Source: Paenibacillus sp. ACRRY (GTDB taxonomy: Bacteria; Bacillota; Bacilli; Paenibacillales; Paenibacillaceae). Taken from it: a stretch of 64,000 nt of DNA. The notes beneath the pieces were generated by a model. That model saw only the letters and a program-made list of their open reading frames with translations. It did no database searches and was not told the origin of the DNA. Positions 8,197 to 16,223 of the stretch are shown in pieces; the first letter of the stretch is position 1, and each line of letters starts with the position of its first letter. The stretch covers positions 62,001 to 126,000 of the forward strand of contig NZ_JAKRNM010000006.1 of NCBI RefSeq assembly GCF_022346995.1, read 5' to 3'. A program made the translations under genes and the position numbers.

Positions 8197-9072
8197 GTGC
8201 TGCGTAATGAGTTCCACGGGCTGCGGCTCAACACTGGTAATGAGATCACCTACCTGCTGCAGCCGTTCCACAATGTTCATCAAGTGATAATCCTTAACCG
8301 ACACATTGTTCCGGACTTCATCCCAAGTGAGAGGGGTGGATACGGTGCCTCCGGGTTTGGCTCGAGGTGTGTACGGAGCTGCCAGGGTTTTGCCGCCATA
8401 ATGCTGCAGGTAATCAAAATAAATGCGATCCCCGCGGTCTTTTTTGAGCCGCTCCAGTGTAAACAGATCAGGATGTTTCTGTGTGACGTACTTGCCGACA
8501 AAATGACCAATGTCCCGCAGTTCATCAAAGGTGACGCCCTGACGGATGGGAACGATGATCTGTATCCCTGTGGCACCGGAAGTTTTGGGTACAGAACGGA
8601 GGCCAAGGGAAGTCAGCGTTTCCCCTACTATCAAAGCAGCCTGCATTATACGCGGTTCCTCTTCAAGAGAGGGGTCGAGATCAATCATCCATTCACAGGG
8701 CAGATGGCTGCCTACGGCATGTAAGGAGGGGTGAAATTCCAGGGCGGCAAGATTGCCAAGCCACAGCAATTCCGGGAGACCGTCCATGACGATATAGCGG
8801 ATGCCTTCGTGGATCTCGGTACGTACAAAATCGGGAATCGGTTCTGGAGCATTTTTTTGATAAAAAAATTCACCACCCGCACCATGCGGATATCGGATGG
8901 TTGTCAGGAGGCGGTTCCTGGTGTACGTCAGTAGAAAAGGAGCAATAGCGGCAAGCTTCTGCAAATAGGTGGCTTTGGTTACTCCTGCTTCAGGCCACAA
9001 CAGCTTGTCCGGATTAGTGACGGTAAGCTCTATGCCCTCGATGGTAATGGTGCCTTTGATCGTACGGGGCAT
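8182..9072 (-). CDS. ligD: LigD-type DNA polymerase/primase domain protein (NHEJ)
   Basis: 296 residues, matching a stand-alone LigD polymerase (PrimPol/AEP) domain. Visible features are 'LTNPDKLLWPE'-like entry (here TVTNPDKLLWPEAG), 'RYPHGAGGEFFYQKNAPEPIPDF', the catalytic 'MIDLDPS' acidic pair near residue 130 and 'GATGIQIIVPI' with the third-acid region 'RIYFDYLQ'. It fills gaps and adds nucleotides at double-strand breaks in Ku-dependent joining. It lies 49 nt downstream of the separate ligase gene, so the two LigD activities are made as two polypeptides from one transcript. B. subtilis carries them fused. Confidence 0.92.
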   Translation of the reverse strand: MPRTIKGTITIEGIELTVTNPDKLLWPEAGVTKATYLQKLAAIAPFLLTYTRNRLLTTIRYPHGAGGEFFYQKNAPEPIPDFVRTEIHEGIRYIVMDGLPELLWLGNLAALEFHPSLHAVGSHLPCEWMIDLDPSLEEEPRIMQAALIVGETLTSLGLRSVPKTSGATGIQIIVPIRQGVTFDELRDIGHFVGKYVTQKHPDLFTLERLKKDRGDRIYFDYLQHYGGKTLAAPYTPRAKPGGTVSTPLTWDEVRNNVSVKDYHLMNIVERLQQVGDLITSVEPQPVELITQHLKKK

Positions 9073-9121
9073 ATAAACACCTCCTTTTCATGATATAGAT
9101 CTAACGAAATAAACGCGTCTA

Positions 9122-10078
9122 TTACACCTCGATCGTGAGTTGGCTGGCAAGACAATCTTCACGAGATACTTCCGCGAATGCTTGTATACTCGGATGGCGG
9201 AGTGTTCGATGCTGGGTCAGTTCCATGTATTGCACTTTGACTCCGATCTGGGGCTTGATCCATGTCGTTTCGGAGCTTCGTTCGGGCACGTTATGGAACG
9301 GCCTCTCCTCTTGAATCAAGGGTTCGACTTGCTCGGTCAGTTTACGCCAGGTGGCTGAGTTCAGCTTACCTGTGCCGACATGACCAATATAGACAAAATG
9401 AGGCCCATCATATACACCAACTGCAATGGCGTTAACGACGCCACTCCGGTAGGTAACCCCGCCAATCATGGCATAAAGATCATGCATGATTTTAACCTTT
9501 TGCCAGCGCTGATCCTTACCGTTGATGGCATAGGTACTTGTAAGGTCTTTACAGACAATCCCCTCCATTTGATGCTGTCTCATCACGGTGAGCAGAGAAG
9601 CTGCATCGGAGGTATTGGTTACCTCCTGAACGTGTGAGCCCGGGTTAAGAACGCGGTGCAGCAGACGCTGGCGTTCTGCAAGTGGTTGGTCGGTGACCCA
9701 TTTTCCATCACAGTACAAAATATCGAAAACCATATAAGTCACCGGAATCCGGTACACCGCTTGGGCGATGCCGTCTGGTTTGCTCATGCGGTCCCGGCGC
9801 AACACATGGTAAAAAGACGGTTTTCCCGTTTCCGGATCAAGCGCAATCACTTCGCCATCCAGAATGTAGGAGGGGACACTGCACAGATTTCGGTCAGAGA
9901 CCAGCTCTGGATACTGAACTGTTCGGTCGTGCAGTCTGCGGTTAATCAACTTGAGTTCATGGCCATCCTCGTACGCAAGCATGCGAACGCCATCCCATTT
10001 CACTTGGGCAATCCAGTTAGGTCCGTTTGGAATGCTGTCCCGAGATATGGGTTCAAAGGGTGTCAGAGGCTTAAACAT
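9122..10078 (-). CDS. ligD: ATP-dependent DNA ligase, LigD ligase domain (NHEJ)
   Basis: 318 residues. Nucleotidyl-transferase motif I is 'VKWDGVR' (adenylated Lys near residue 28), with 'LDGEVIAL' as motif III, 'EGIVCKD' as motif IV and 'WQKVKI' as motif V. An OB-fold follows at about 205-310 ('YIGHVGTGKLNSATW'). It seals breaks held by Ku. First gene of the leftward ligase-polymerase pair; Ku is encoded 2.5 kb further right in the same orientation. Confidence 0.92.
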   Translation of the reverse strand: MFKPLTPFEPISRDSIPNGPNWIAQVKWDGVRMLAYEDGHELKLINRRLHDRTVQYPELVSDRNLCSVPSYILDGEVIALDPETGKPSFYHVLRRDRMSKPDGIAQAVYRIPVTYMVFDILYCDGKWVTDQPLAERQRLLHRVLNPGSHVQEVTNTSDAASLLTVMRQHQMEGIVCKDLTSTYAINGKDQRWQKVKIMHDLYAMIGGVTYRSGVVNAIAVGVYDGPHFVYIGHVGTGKLNSATWRKLTEQVEPLIQEERPFHNVPERSSETTWIKPQIGVKVQYMELTQHRTLRHPSIQAFAEVSREDCLASQLTIEV

Positions 10079-10127
10079 GTGCAGGACTCCTTTCGGGTGG
10101 CGGTATTAAGTAAACGTAATCAGAAGC

Positions 10128-11240
10128 TTACCTGTTATAGCGTTCTAGTTTTGAAACACGAGACTTCAATTTATGTACCAAAATAAGCAGCACAGGAAGT
10201 GCGATGCCGCACGTAAGATCCCAGTTGATCCAATAGGGAATAATCACTTTGAGATAAAAAACCTCATCCGGAGCGACCAGAATGGACATGGCCAAAATCA
10301 AAAGTGCTGCAGGCAGGATAAGTGAACGGTAGTTGGAAAGTCGAAACAGGTGTGCAACCCCCAGGATAAAGCTGTAGAAAAACAGAATACTTTTGAAAAA
10401 AACCGCGATAATCCAGACAGAGGCCATGAAGGCTTCAATCCGCTGCAGAAAGTTGCCTATATTAATCTTTAGCGACAATTGAAACGAGGCAAACCAGTGA
10501 TGCTGCGTCATGAACGGCCCCATAACAAGAAGACAAATGGTCAGCGTCAGTGTAAGCATAAGGCCGCCAATGAGTCCTGCCAGAAGAATATCCTTTTCCA
10601 AATGAGGCTCCTTCTTGGCATATGGGAATAACATCATGAAGATGCATAACTCACAGTAAGGATAAGTCAGCACGGCGATAAAGCCTCGAAATGGAGCAGC
10701 AATGCCTTGGGCTAGAACCGGCTGGATGTTATCCAACTTTATGTGAGGTAATAGACAAATCGTCAGAATAAGCAAAAACAAGACGATCAAGGGAAGCCAA
10801 AGCTCTGCACTCCTGGCTATACACTCGAGGCCACAGATGAGCCCCCACACAAGAGAGATGACAAAGAGCAGATGCACAACCAATAGTGGCGACTCAGGCA
10901 AGATCTGGGTAGACATGAAATCGCCGATTTCCCTGACGAATGTGGAAGTACCAATCAAAAAATAAAACAAATAAAAGCAGCTGAACAATGCCCCGATCCA
11001 AGGTCCGAATGTTCGAAGTGCATTTTCGATCAGATTGAGTTTGGGGTGAAGCTTGTAGGCGACCAAAAAAATGGACAAAATCCCCATACCTCCGGCGACA
11101 CCGAGTAAAGCGGATATCCAGGCATCTTCGTGGGCGAACGAGGTGATCATGGCCGGAAATACAAGTATTTGTTCACCAATTGTGCAGAGGAACATTAAGG
11201 CGGCAAGCTGCCTTACAGTTAGACGTCCCTTTTCAACCAT
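10128..11240 (-). CDS. Endospore germination permease, GerAB/GerKB family
   Basis: 370 residues with about ten hydrophobic helices, of the amino-acid-permease-like GerAB type ('LTVRQLAALMFLCTIGEQILVFPAM' region at the start). GerAB subunits bind germinants in the inner spore membrane with GerAA and GerAC partners. No GerA or GerC gene is next to it, so this is an orphan B subunit or works with a receptor encoded elsewhere. It sits between the NHEJ ligase and the VOC gene, all leftward. Strong evidence that the host forms endospores. Confidence 0.88.
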   Translation of the reverse strand: MVEKGRLTVRQLAALMFLCTIGEQILVFPAMITSFAHEDAWISALLGVAGGMGILSIFLVAYKLHPKLNLIENALRTFGPWIGALFSCFYLFYFLIGTSTFVREIGDFMSTQILPESPLLVVHLLFVISLVWGLICGLECIARSAELWLPLIVLFLLILTICLLPHIKLDNIQPVLAQGIAAPFRGFIAVLTYPYCELCIFMMLFPYAKKEPHLEKDILLAGLIGGLMLTLTLTICLLVMGPFMTQHHWFASFQLSLKINIGNFLQRIEAFMASVWIIAVFFKSILFFYSFILGVAHLFRLSNYRSLILPAALLILAMSILVAPDEVFYLKVIIPYWINWDLTCGIALPVLLILVHKLKSRVSKLERYNR

Positions 11241-11307
11241 GTGGGTTCTCCTTCGTCTATCGGGCTGGATATTAGGTTAGGATGCGCCAAATTCACCATA
11301 TTTATAA

Positions 11308-11376
11308 TAAAAAAAGCTCGGACGAGGGCATCATCTCTAATCAAAGGAGATCAAGAGATGTACACTTTCCGAGCTT
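11308..11376 (-). terminator. Leftward terminator of the VOC gene
   Basis: On the minus strand AAGCTCGGA (complement 11368-11376) pairs with TCCGAGCTT (complement 11314-11322), with smaller pairing inside the loop, then a run of T (complement of aaaaaaa at 11308-11315). Confidence 0.6.
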
Positions 11377-11419
11377 CATCGGTATGGATGGAATCAAAAA
11401 AAATGATTGTGCAACGTGC

Positions 11420-12292
11420 TTATTCTGCTGGAACTAGCTGTATGCGGATATTCTGCGGATCAATAGTAAACCATTGACCTCTCTGTTCTTCAAGTGTGGA
11501 ACCTTGCTTACGCAATTGTTCCAGCGCTTGCTGTAATTGTTCCTGTCCAGCGTACACGATGGTAAAGTAGTCGATTCCCGTAGCTTGGTTCGGATTCGCT
11601 GGAGCACCGGTGCCAGCCCAGATATTCAGGCCGATATGGTGGTGGTATCCACCTGCGGAGACAAACAGCGCCGACATGCCAGCAAAATTGCCAACGACAT
11701 CAAAACCGAGCACACCCGTGTAGAAGCGGCGGGATTCTTCCAGGCTTCGTACATGAAAGTGCACATGACCAATAACCGTTCCGGCCGGTAGGCCATTCCA
11801 TGTCTCATTCTCCGAGATGTCGAACAAGCTCTGAACATCTACTGGATCACTTGCCATGATGTAGTTGTTGTCTGTATCCCGTCTCCAGGTATCACGCGGA
11901 CGGTCAGCGTAAATTTCAATGCCGTTCTGATCCGGATCGGAAATATAAAAAGCTTCACTCACCAGGTGATCCCCTTGGCCGATTTCAATGCCGGAGGCGG
12001 CGAGGTTGCGCAGTGCAAGTCCCAGGGATTTGCGGTCAGGGAGTAGAATGGCAAAATGGTACAACCCTGCGTGCGAGCGTACAGGCAAGGTCAACGCATC
12101 AGTCAGTTCTTCCAGGCGCAACAGCGACGTTTTACCGTCAGCGGTCATCGTTGCGACCTTATCCTTTCGTTCCAATAGTTGAAGTCCAACCACCTCGGTG
12201 TAAAATTGAATGGATCGCTCCAGGTTGCTGATTCGCAGGCTTACTTCACCCAAGTGAGTACTTGCAGGGATCTGGTATGGGGTAGTCATCAT
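11420..12292 (-). CDS. VOC family protein (CatE-like ring-cleavage dioxygenase / glyoxalase)
   Basis: 290 residues with two vicinal-oxygen-chelate modules, at about 12-130 ('HLGEVSLRISNLERSIQFYTEVVGL') and 170-285 ('IGHVHFHVRSLEESRRFYTGVLGFDV'). Metal-binding candidates are His and Glu in 'GLYHFAILLPD', 'QNGIEIYAD', 'GHVHFHV' and 'YHHHIGLNIW'. This is the layout of extradiol dioxygenases such as B. subtilis CatE, but substrate is not predictable. The start has AGGAGGACAAT before ATG-ATG. A terminator lies 44 nt past its stop codon. Confidence 0.85.
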   Translation of the reverse strand: MMTTPYQIPASTHLGEVSLRISNLERSIQFYTEVVGLQLLERKDKVATMTADGKTSLLRLEELTDALTLPVRSHAGLYHFAILLPDRKSLGLALRNLAASGIEIGQGDHLVSEAFYISDPDQNGIEIYADRPRDTWRRDTDNNYIMASDPVDVQSLFDISENETWNGLPAGTVIGHVHFHVRSLEESRRFYTGVLGFDVVGNFAGMSALFVSAGGYHHHIGLNIWAGTGAPANPNQATGIDYFTIVYAGQEQLQQALEQLRKQGSTLEEQRGQWFTIDPQNIRIQLVPAE

Positions 12293-12510
12293 ATTGTCCT
12301 CCTAAAATGAAATAAGTTTGAGATCTTCTCATCTAAATTGCAATAAAAGGGATAGGTACGTTAGATCTTTCGCGCTTCGGATCCTAAAGGCTAAACTTTA
12401 TAATTATAAATAAGTTACTTTTAATAAGTTAATATAGATTATAAATCTTCTTTCGTCAATTGTATTTTCACGTTGCAAGCAAACCTAAACTAGCGGACAC
12501 GAGGGCTCAT

Positions 12511-12543
12511 AAAAAAATAAAAATCCGGCTAACAGAGCCGGAC
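12511..12543 (-). terminator. Leftward terminator of ku
   Basis: Minus-strand TCCGGCT...AGCCGGA (arms 12536-12542 and 12524-12530) with a 5-nt loop is followed by tttttatttttt (complement of 12511-12523). Confidence 0.8.
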
Positions 12544-12566
12544 GGGGCGTATCATATCTTTGGTCG

Positions 12567-13475
12567 TTATGTTTTGGACTTGGAAGCTGCTCTTTTCTTT
12601 TTGGGTGGAGCTGCTTCGGTATCGCCTCCAACCACGGCTTGCACGGTTGTCTTTTTGGGTGCACGTTTCTTGGGTTTGGCAGTCGTTGTTCCAGGGTCTG
12701 CAGGGATGGGCTTGACTGCCTCAATGCTGGCCTGAAGGGCTGCCATCAGATCCATGACATTTGCTTCCGGTTTGGCCGGGGCAATCTTGATCTCTTCACC
12801 CGCAACCTTGTGATTGATGAGATCCAGCAGTGTATTGCGGTAATCGTCTGTGTATTTGCCGGGTTCAAAAGGCGTGGACAGTTGATCGATCAGCAGCTTC
12901 GCCATCGTCAATTCCTTGTCATTGACATTTTGGGCTTCCGGCAAGTTTGGTACTTGTGAGACCGGACGAATCTCATCCGGATAGAAAATGGTTTCCATGG
13001 AGAGACAATCCTCCAGTACCCGAATAGCAGCCAGGCTGCTTTTGGAACGAATGGAGACCTTGGCGATGCCGATTTTGCCTGTATCACGCATGGCTGTCAT
13101 CAGCAGCTGATAAGCGTTCCCTCCAGCCTGGTCAGGGGAAAGGTAATATGTTTTCTGAAAATAGATGGGATCTATCTCCGTCAAATCCACAAAATCCAGG
13201 ATGGTGATGGTCTTACTGGCCGAGTCATTCAAGGATTCCAGTTCATCTTTTTCGAAGAGCACAAATTTTCCTTTTTCGTACTCATACCCTTTCGTAATTT
13301 CTTCCCACTTCACATCCACTTCACAGGAAGGACATTGACGCACGTAAGCGAGCGGGCTGCCGCAGACTTTATGGATGTATCGCATGGAGATGTCTTTGTC
13401 TTCAGTAGCCGAGAACATTTTGACAGGGACGTGCACGAGACCGAAGCTGATTGCACCTTTCCAGACCGTATGCAT
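12567..13475 (-). CDS. ku: Ku protein (NHEJ end-binding)
   Basis: 302 residues. The start 'MHTVWKGAISFGLVHVPVKMFSATEDKDI' region (residues 1-29) and 'VDLTEIDPIYFQKTYYLSPD' are hallmarks of bacterial Ku. The core ends near residue 260. The last 40 residues are Lys/Pro/Ala-rich ('AKPKKRAPKK', 'PPKKKRAASKSKT'), a basic tail like those that let some bacterial Ku proteins bind DNA and thread inward. Forms a homodimeric ring on DNA ends and recruits LigD. Same orientation as the split ligD genes. Confidence 0.94.
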   Translation of the reverse strand: MHTVWKGAISFGLVHVPVKMFSATEDKDISMRYIHKVCGSPLAYVRQCPSCEVDVKWEEITKGYEYEKGKFVLFEKDELESLNDSASKTITILDFVDLTEIDPIYFQKTYYLSPDQAGGNAYQLLMTAMRDTGKIGIAKVSIRSKSSLAAIRVLEDCLSMETIFYPDEIRPVSQVPNLPEAQNVNDKELTMAKLLIDQLSTPFEPGKYTDDYRNTLLDLINHKVAGEEIKIAPAKPEANVMDLMAALQASIEAVKPIPADPGTTTAKPKKRAPKKTTVQAVVGGDTEAAPPKKKRAASKSKT

Positions 13476-13671
13476 GGGTCGGCTCCTTTCCGAGGTACCT
13501 TTTTATTATGTAGTATGGGCATCTCAGAGCCTGGATAATCGCTCACAGGATGAATTCGTATGGTTCGGGCTGACTGGGGGATGATAACAGAAACATGCTT
13601 GAACACCGAATGGAGTCTTAAGCATGTGAGTCAGGAAGTGTAAAACATCGAACAAGCCGGGAGGTACCGAA

Positions 13672-13968
13672 ATGAAGAACAGTAGGGATGAAGAAGAAGC
13701 ACACAAGCATGCCTTTTCTCCATATCCAATTGCCGGGGCTGAGGGTTTCGAAGAATTCCACACGCCAGCTGATGCGGTGAACTGGGAAGCGGTGACTTCT
13801 GAAAAGCTGCCACTTGATCGGGAGTCCTTCATGCTCGACATTGACCGGATGGTGAATGAAGGGTTGGGTGGAGGTCAGGTTACCGAAGATAACGGGTTTA
13901 TTGGCGAAAGTACGACTGACACGATGATTCGTGAATCACATGATGATCCGGAAGGAGAGTATGAATAA
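13672..13968 (+). CDS. Small acidic hypothetical protein
   Basis: 98 residues, strongly acidic ('SRDEEEAHKH', C-terminal 'SHDDPEGEYE'), no membrane segment or signal peptide, and no family that I recognise. The ATG is preceded by gggaggtaccga. The end overlaps the start of the SspH-like gene, so the two are likely translated together and may both be sporulation genes. Confidence 0.65.
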   Translation: MKNSRDEEEAHKHAFSPYPIAGAEGFEEFHTPADAVNWEAVTSEKLPLDRESFMLDIDRMVNEGLGGGQVTEDNGFIGESTTDTMIRESHDDPEGEYE

Positions 13969-14149
13969 AATGATGGATGCAAAACGCGCCAAGGCGATTT
14001 ACGATTCCAAAGATACGATTGCTGTTACCCTGGAGGGAGATCCCGTTTGGATCGAACATGTGGACGAAGCTAACGGAATGGCAACCGTTCAGGTAGGCAG
14101 CAGACCGGGAAATACCCAAACCGTACGTGTGGACCGCTTGGAGGAGTAG
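13961..14149 (+). CDS. H-type small acid-soluble spore protein (SspH-like)
   Basis: About 62 residues. The core 'AKRAKAIYDSKDTIAVTLEGDPVWIEHVD' (residues 4-32) and the closing 'VRVDRLEE' fit the SspH family ('RA..I..S...I.V.y.G.pV.I..Vd', '..V....L'). Such proteins sit in the spore core. ATG 13961 lies 3 nt after aaggagag and overlaps the upstream stop; ATG 13970 or 13973 are also possible starts. Presumably transcribed in the forespore, but I did not identify the promoter. Confidence 0.8.
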   Translation: MNKMMDAKRAKAIYDSKDTIAVTLEGDPVWIEHVDEANGMATVQVGSRPGNTQTVRVDRLEE

Positions 14150-14183
14150 GAAGTTAGCAAAGATGGTGTCAGATAGCAGGATG

Positions 14184-14220
14184 TCTTAGGAAGGCCGGTA
14201 CCGTCAAGGTGCCGGTTTAT
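14184..14220 (+). terminator. Weak hairpin after the sspH-like gene
   Basis: GCCGGTACC and GGTGCCGGT pair with wobble pairs around a 5-nt loop, followed by ttatttga. Probably an intrinsic terminator. Confidence 0.45.
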
Positions 14221-14268
14221 TTGACTTTATGACTGACCAGTATTGCTTTTGCTGTCCATCTCCGATGG

Positions 14269-14297
14269 TTGCGGGGGAAGAAAGGGACCGATATAAT
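14269..14297 (+). promoter_or_regulatory. Promoter of the tsaE-tsaB-rimI-tsaD operon
   Basis: TTGCGG (14269-14274), 17-nt spacer, TATAAT (14292-14297); 50 nt before the tsaE start. Confidence 0.65.
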
Positions 14298-14346
14298 AAG
14301 GTTCAAAGTGAACTCAGGCGGCTAACCGCCAAAGGTGGGACGTATA

Positions 14347-14832
14347 TTGAACAAAACGCATGAGCAGTGGGTGTTTGAGTCCCATGGCATTGCAGATACA
14401 GAGGCGCTTGCGTCCGCACTTGCTGAACAGGCAATTGCCGGAATGGTGATTGCACTCGACGGTGATTTGGGTGCGGGCAAAACGGCATTTTCACAGAAGT
14501 TTGCCTGGCATTTGGGTATACGTGAAGTGGTAAACAGTCCCACGTTTACGTTAATTAAGGAATATGAAGGGCGTTTGCCTTTATATCACATGGATGTGTA
14601 TCGCATTTCACTGGAAGAAGCGGACGAGCTTGGACTGGATGAATACTTCTATGGAGCCGGAGTCAGTCTGGTGGAGTGGTCCAGTATCATTCCCGAACTG
14701 CTGCCGGAGGACCATTTGCATGTACAGATTGAAACAACCGGTCCGGAGGATCGCAAGATTACGCTGGATGGATACGGTGAGACTTATGCCGCCATGTGCC
14801 GGCAGTTCAGACAGAATGGAGTCAATGGATGA
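14347..14832 (+). CDS. tsaE: tRNA t6A37 biosynthesis ATPase TsaE
   Basis: About 161 residues. The Walker A loop is 'LDGDLGAGKTAFSQ', with 'NSPTFTLIKEY' and 'LYHMDVYRI' as TsaE family marks and 'SLVEWSS' near the end. It powers the TsaB-TsaD-TsaE complex that transfers threonylcarbamoyl to A37 of ANN-decoding tRNAs. The likely start is TTG 14347, 7 nt after aaaggtggga; GTG 14335 in the same frame lies on that site. First gene of a four-gene operon; its TGA overlaps the tsaB ATG. Confidence 0.93.
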   Translation: MNKTHEQWVFESHGIADTEALASALAEQAIAGMVIALDGDLGAGKTAFSQKFAWHLGIREVVNSPTFTLIKEYEGRLPLYHMDVYRISLEEADELGLDEYFYGAGVSLVEWSSIIPELLPEDHLHVQIETTGPEDRKITLDGYGETYAAMCRQFRQNGVNG

Positions 14833-15683
14833 TGGAAGATTTACAAAAAAAACCGCGTCAGCGGTTTTTGGCGTTGGATACGTCCACCGCGGTGATGGCT
14901 GCCTCGGTGATGGAAGATCACGGCTTGCTGGAAGAGCGCAATGAACGTGCCGAACGGAATCACTCCGTGCACGTCGTGCCTGTGATGGAGCAGCTGCTTG
15001 CAGCCAGCGGCACTGCACCTGGCCAGCTGGACGGCATTGCCGTAGGCATCGGCCCAGGCTCATACACAGGTATCCGCATTGCGGTAACTGCGGCGAAGAC
15101 ACTCGCCTGGGCATGGGACATCCCCGTTGCTGGGGTGTCCAGCCTGCAGGCGATGGCCTGGGGCGGCTGGCACCGCGGCCTCGCGGCCAAGGCTGAAGCT
15201 TCGGCAGATGAACCTGCCGCAGCAGGGGCTGGCGGAACGCCATCCGCGGACCAGGGCGGCACAGGTGCCGCCCCTGTCCACTGGATCGTTCCGCTCGTGG
15301 ATGCGCGGCGCGGTCAGGCTTACACCGCGCTGTTTGCCTCCGCCGGGAGCGATGCGCCCCGGCGGCTGGCGCCAGATGCCATCCGCATGATGGACGGATG
15401 GCTGGAAGCCCTCGCCGCCCGCATGGCGGAGGCGGCGCCGGAAGAGCGGCCCGCAGCCGTCTGGATTGTCGGCGAGACGGGCCCGCATGCGGCAGCAGCG
15501 GCTGAGCTCCGCTGCCCTGCAGGTACGGCGCTCCAGCTCGTTCCCTATGAGCTGGAAGGCCGCTGGATCGGGCGCCTTGGCGCCGAAGCGCTGCTTGCAG
15601 GGCAGCGCGACGATGTGCACGCACTGGTGCCGAACTACACCCAGCTGGCCGAGGCGGAAGCCAATCTACTGCGCAAAGGCTGA
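14829..15683 (+). CDS. tsaB: tRNA t6A37 biosynthesis protein TsaB
   Basis: 284 residues. 'RFLALDTSTAVMAASVM' opens the ASKHA-type fold, followed by 'GIAVGIGPGSYTGIRI', the TsaB signature. A low-complexity Ala/Gly stretch (about residues 115-152, bases 15170-15285) interrupts the usual fold. The whole 3' half is clearly richer in G+C than its neighbours. ATG 14829 overlaps the tsaE stop (ATGA). Non-catalytic partner of TsaD. Confidence 0.93.
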   Translation: MMEDLQKKPRQRFLALDTSTAVMAASVMEDHGLLEERNERAERNHSVHVVPVMEQLLAASGTAPGQLDGIAVGIGPGSYTGIRIAVTAAKTLAWAWDIPVAGVSSLQAMAWGGWHRGLAAKAEASADEPAAAGAGGTPSADQGGTGAAPVHWIVPLVDARRGQAYTALFASAGSDAPRRLAPDAIRMMDGWLEALAARMAEAAPEERPAAVWIVGETGPHAAAAAELRCPAGTALQLVPYELEGRWIGRLGAEALLAGQRDDVHALVPNYTQLAEAEANLLRKG

Positions 15684-15701
15684 AAGAAGGGTGGCGAGCG
15701 G

Positions 15702-16223
15702 ATGGACGATATGGAAAGTTACGGACAGGATGCAGCACTTCAGTTCAGACTCATGACATTGAACGACATTCCGGATGTTATGGTGATTGAACATGAGGCA
15801 TTTACGATGCCTTGGACGGAAGAAGCATTTCGAAACGAATTAACGAATAATCATTTTGCCAAATATATGGTCATGGAACTTGAAGGCAAGGCTATTGGAT
15901 ATGCCGGAATGTGGACCATCATGGATGAGGCTCATATTACAAATATTGCGGTAAGAGAGGCCTACCGGGGGCGTAAGCTTGGCGAGAAGCTGCTGGATGA
16001 GCTTATGAGAACTGCGGCATATCTTGGCATGGAGCGAATGACGCTGGAAGTGAGGGTATCGAACCTGGTTGCCCAGCGTTTGTATGAGAAAAAAGGGTTT
16101 GAATCGGCAGGTCTTCGCAAAGGGTATTACTCCGACAATCAGGAGGATGCGATGATTATGTGGGCGAATTTGCCGCCTGCAGGCCGGAGCGGCGAAGAGG
16201 AAGGAAGCGTAAGGGATTCATGA
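15702..16223 (+). CDS. rimI: Ribosomal protein S18-alanine N-acetyltransferase RimI
   Basis: 173 residues of the GNAT fold: 'ITNIAVREAYRGRKLGEKLLDELM' holds the acetyl-CoA loop (R/Q-x-x-G-x-G/A form), then 'LEVRVSNLVAQRLYEKKGFE' and 'YYSDNQEDAMIMW', which is typical of RimI. Conserved partner in the ydiBCDE-like operon. ATG 15702 follows aagaagggtgg. The stop overlaps the tsaD start. Confidence 0.9.
   Translation: MDDMESYGQDAALQFRLMTLNDIPDVMVIEHEAFTMPWTEEAFRNELTNNHFAKYMVMELEGKAIGYAGMWTIMDEAHITNIAVREAYRGRKLGEKLLDELMRTAAYLGMERMTLEVRVSNLVAQRLYEKKGFESAGLRKGYYSDNQEDAMIMWANLPPAGRSGEEEGSVRDS

Noticed and set aside
8131..11280. Rightward frames opposite the ligD and GerAB genes
   Set aside because: Shadows of confident leftward genes; lacking RBSs and families.
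14608..15738. 376-residue leftward frame opposite tsaE/tsaB
   Set aside because: Pro/Arg/Ala-rich product of a G+C-rich antisense strand; the overlapping t6A genes are well supported.
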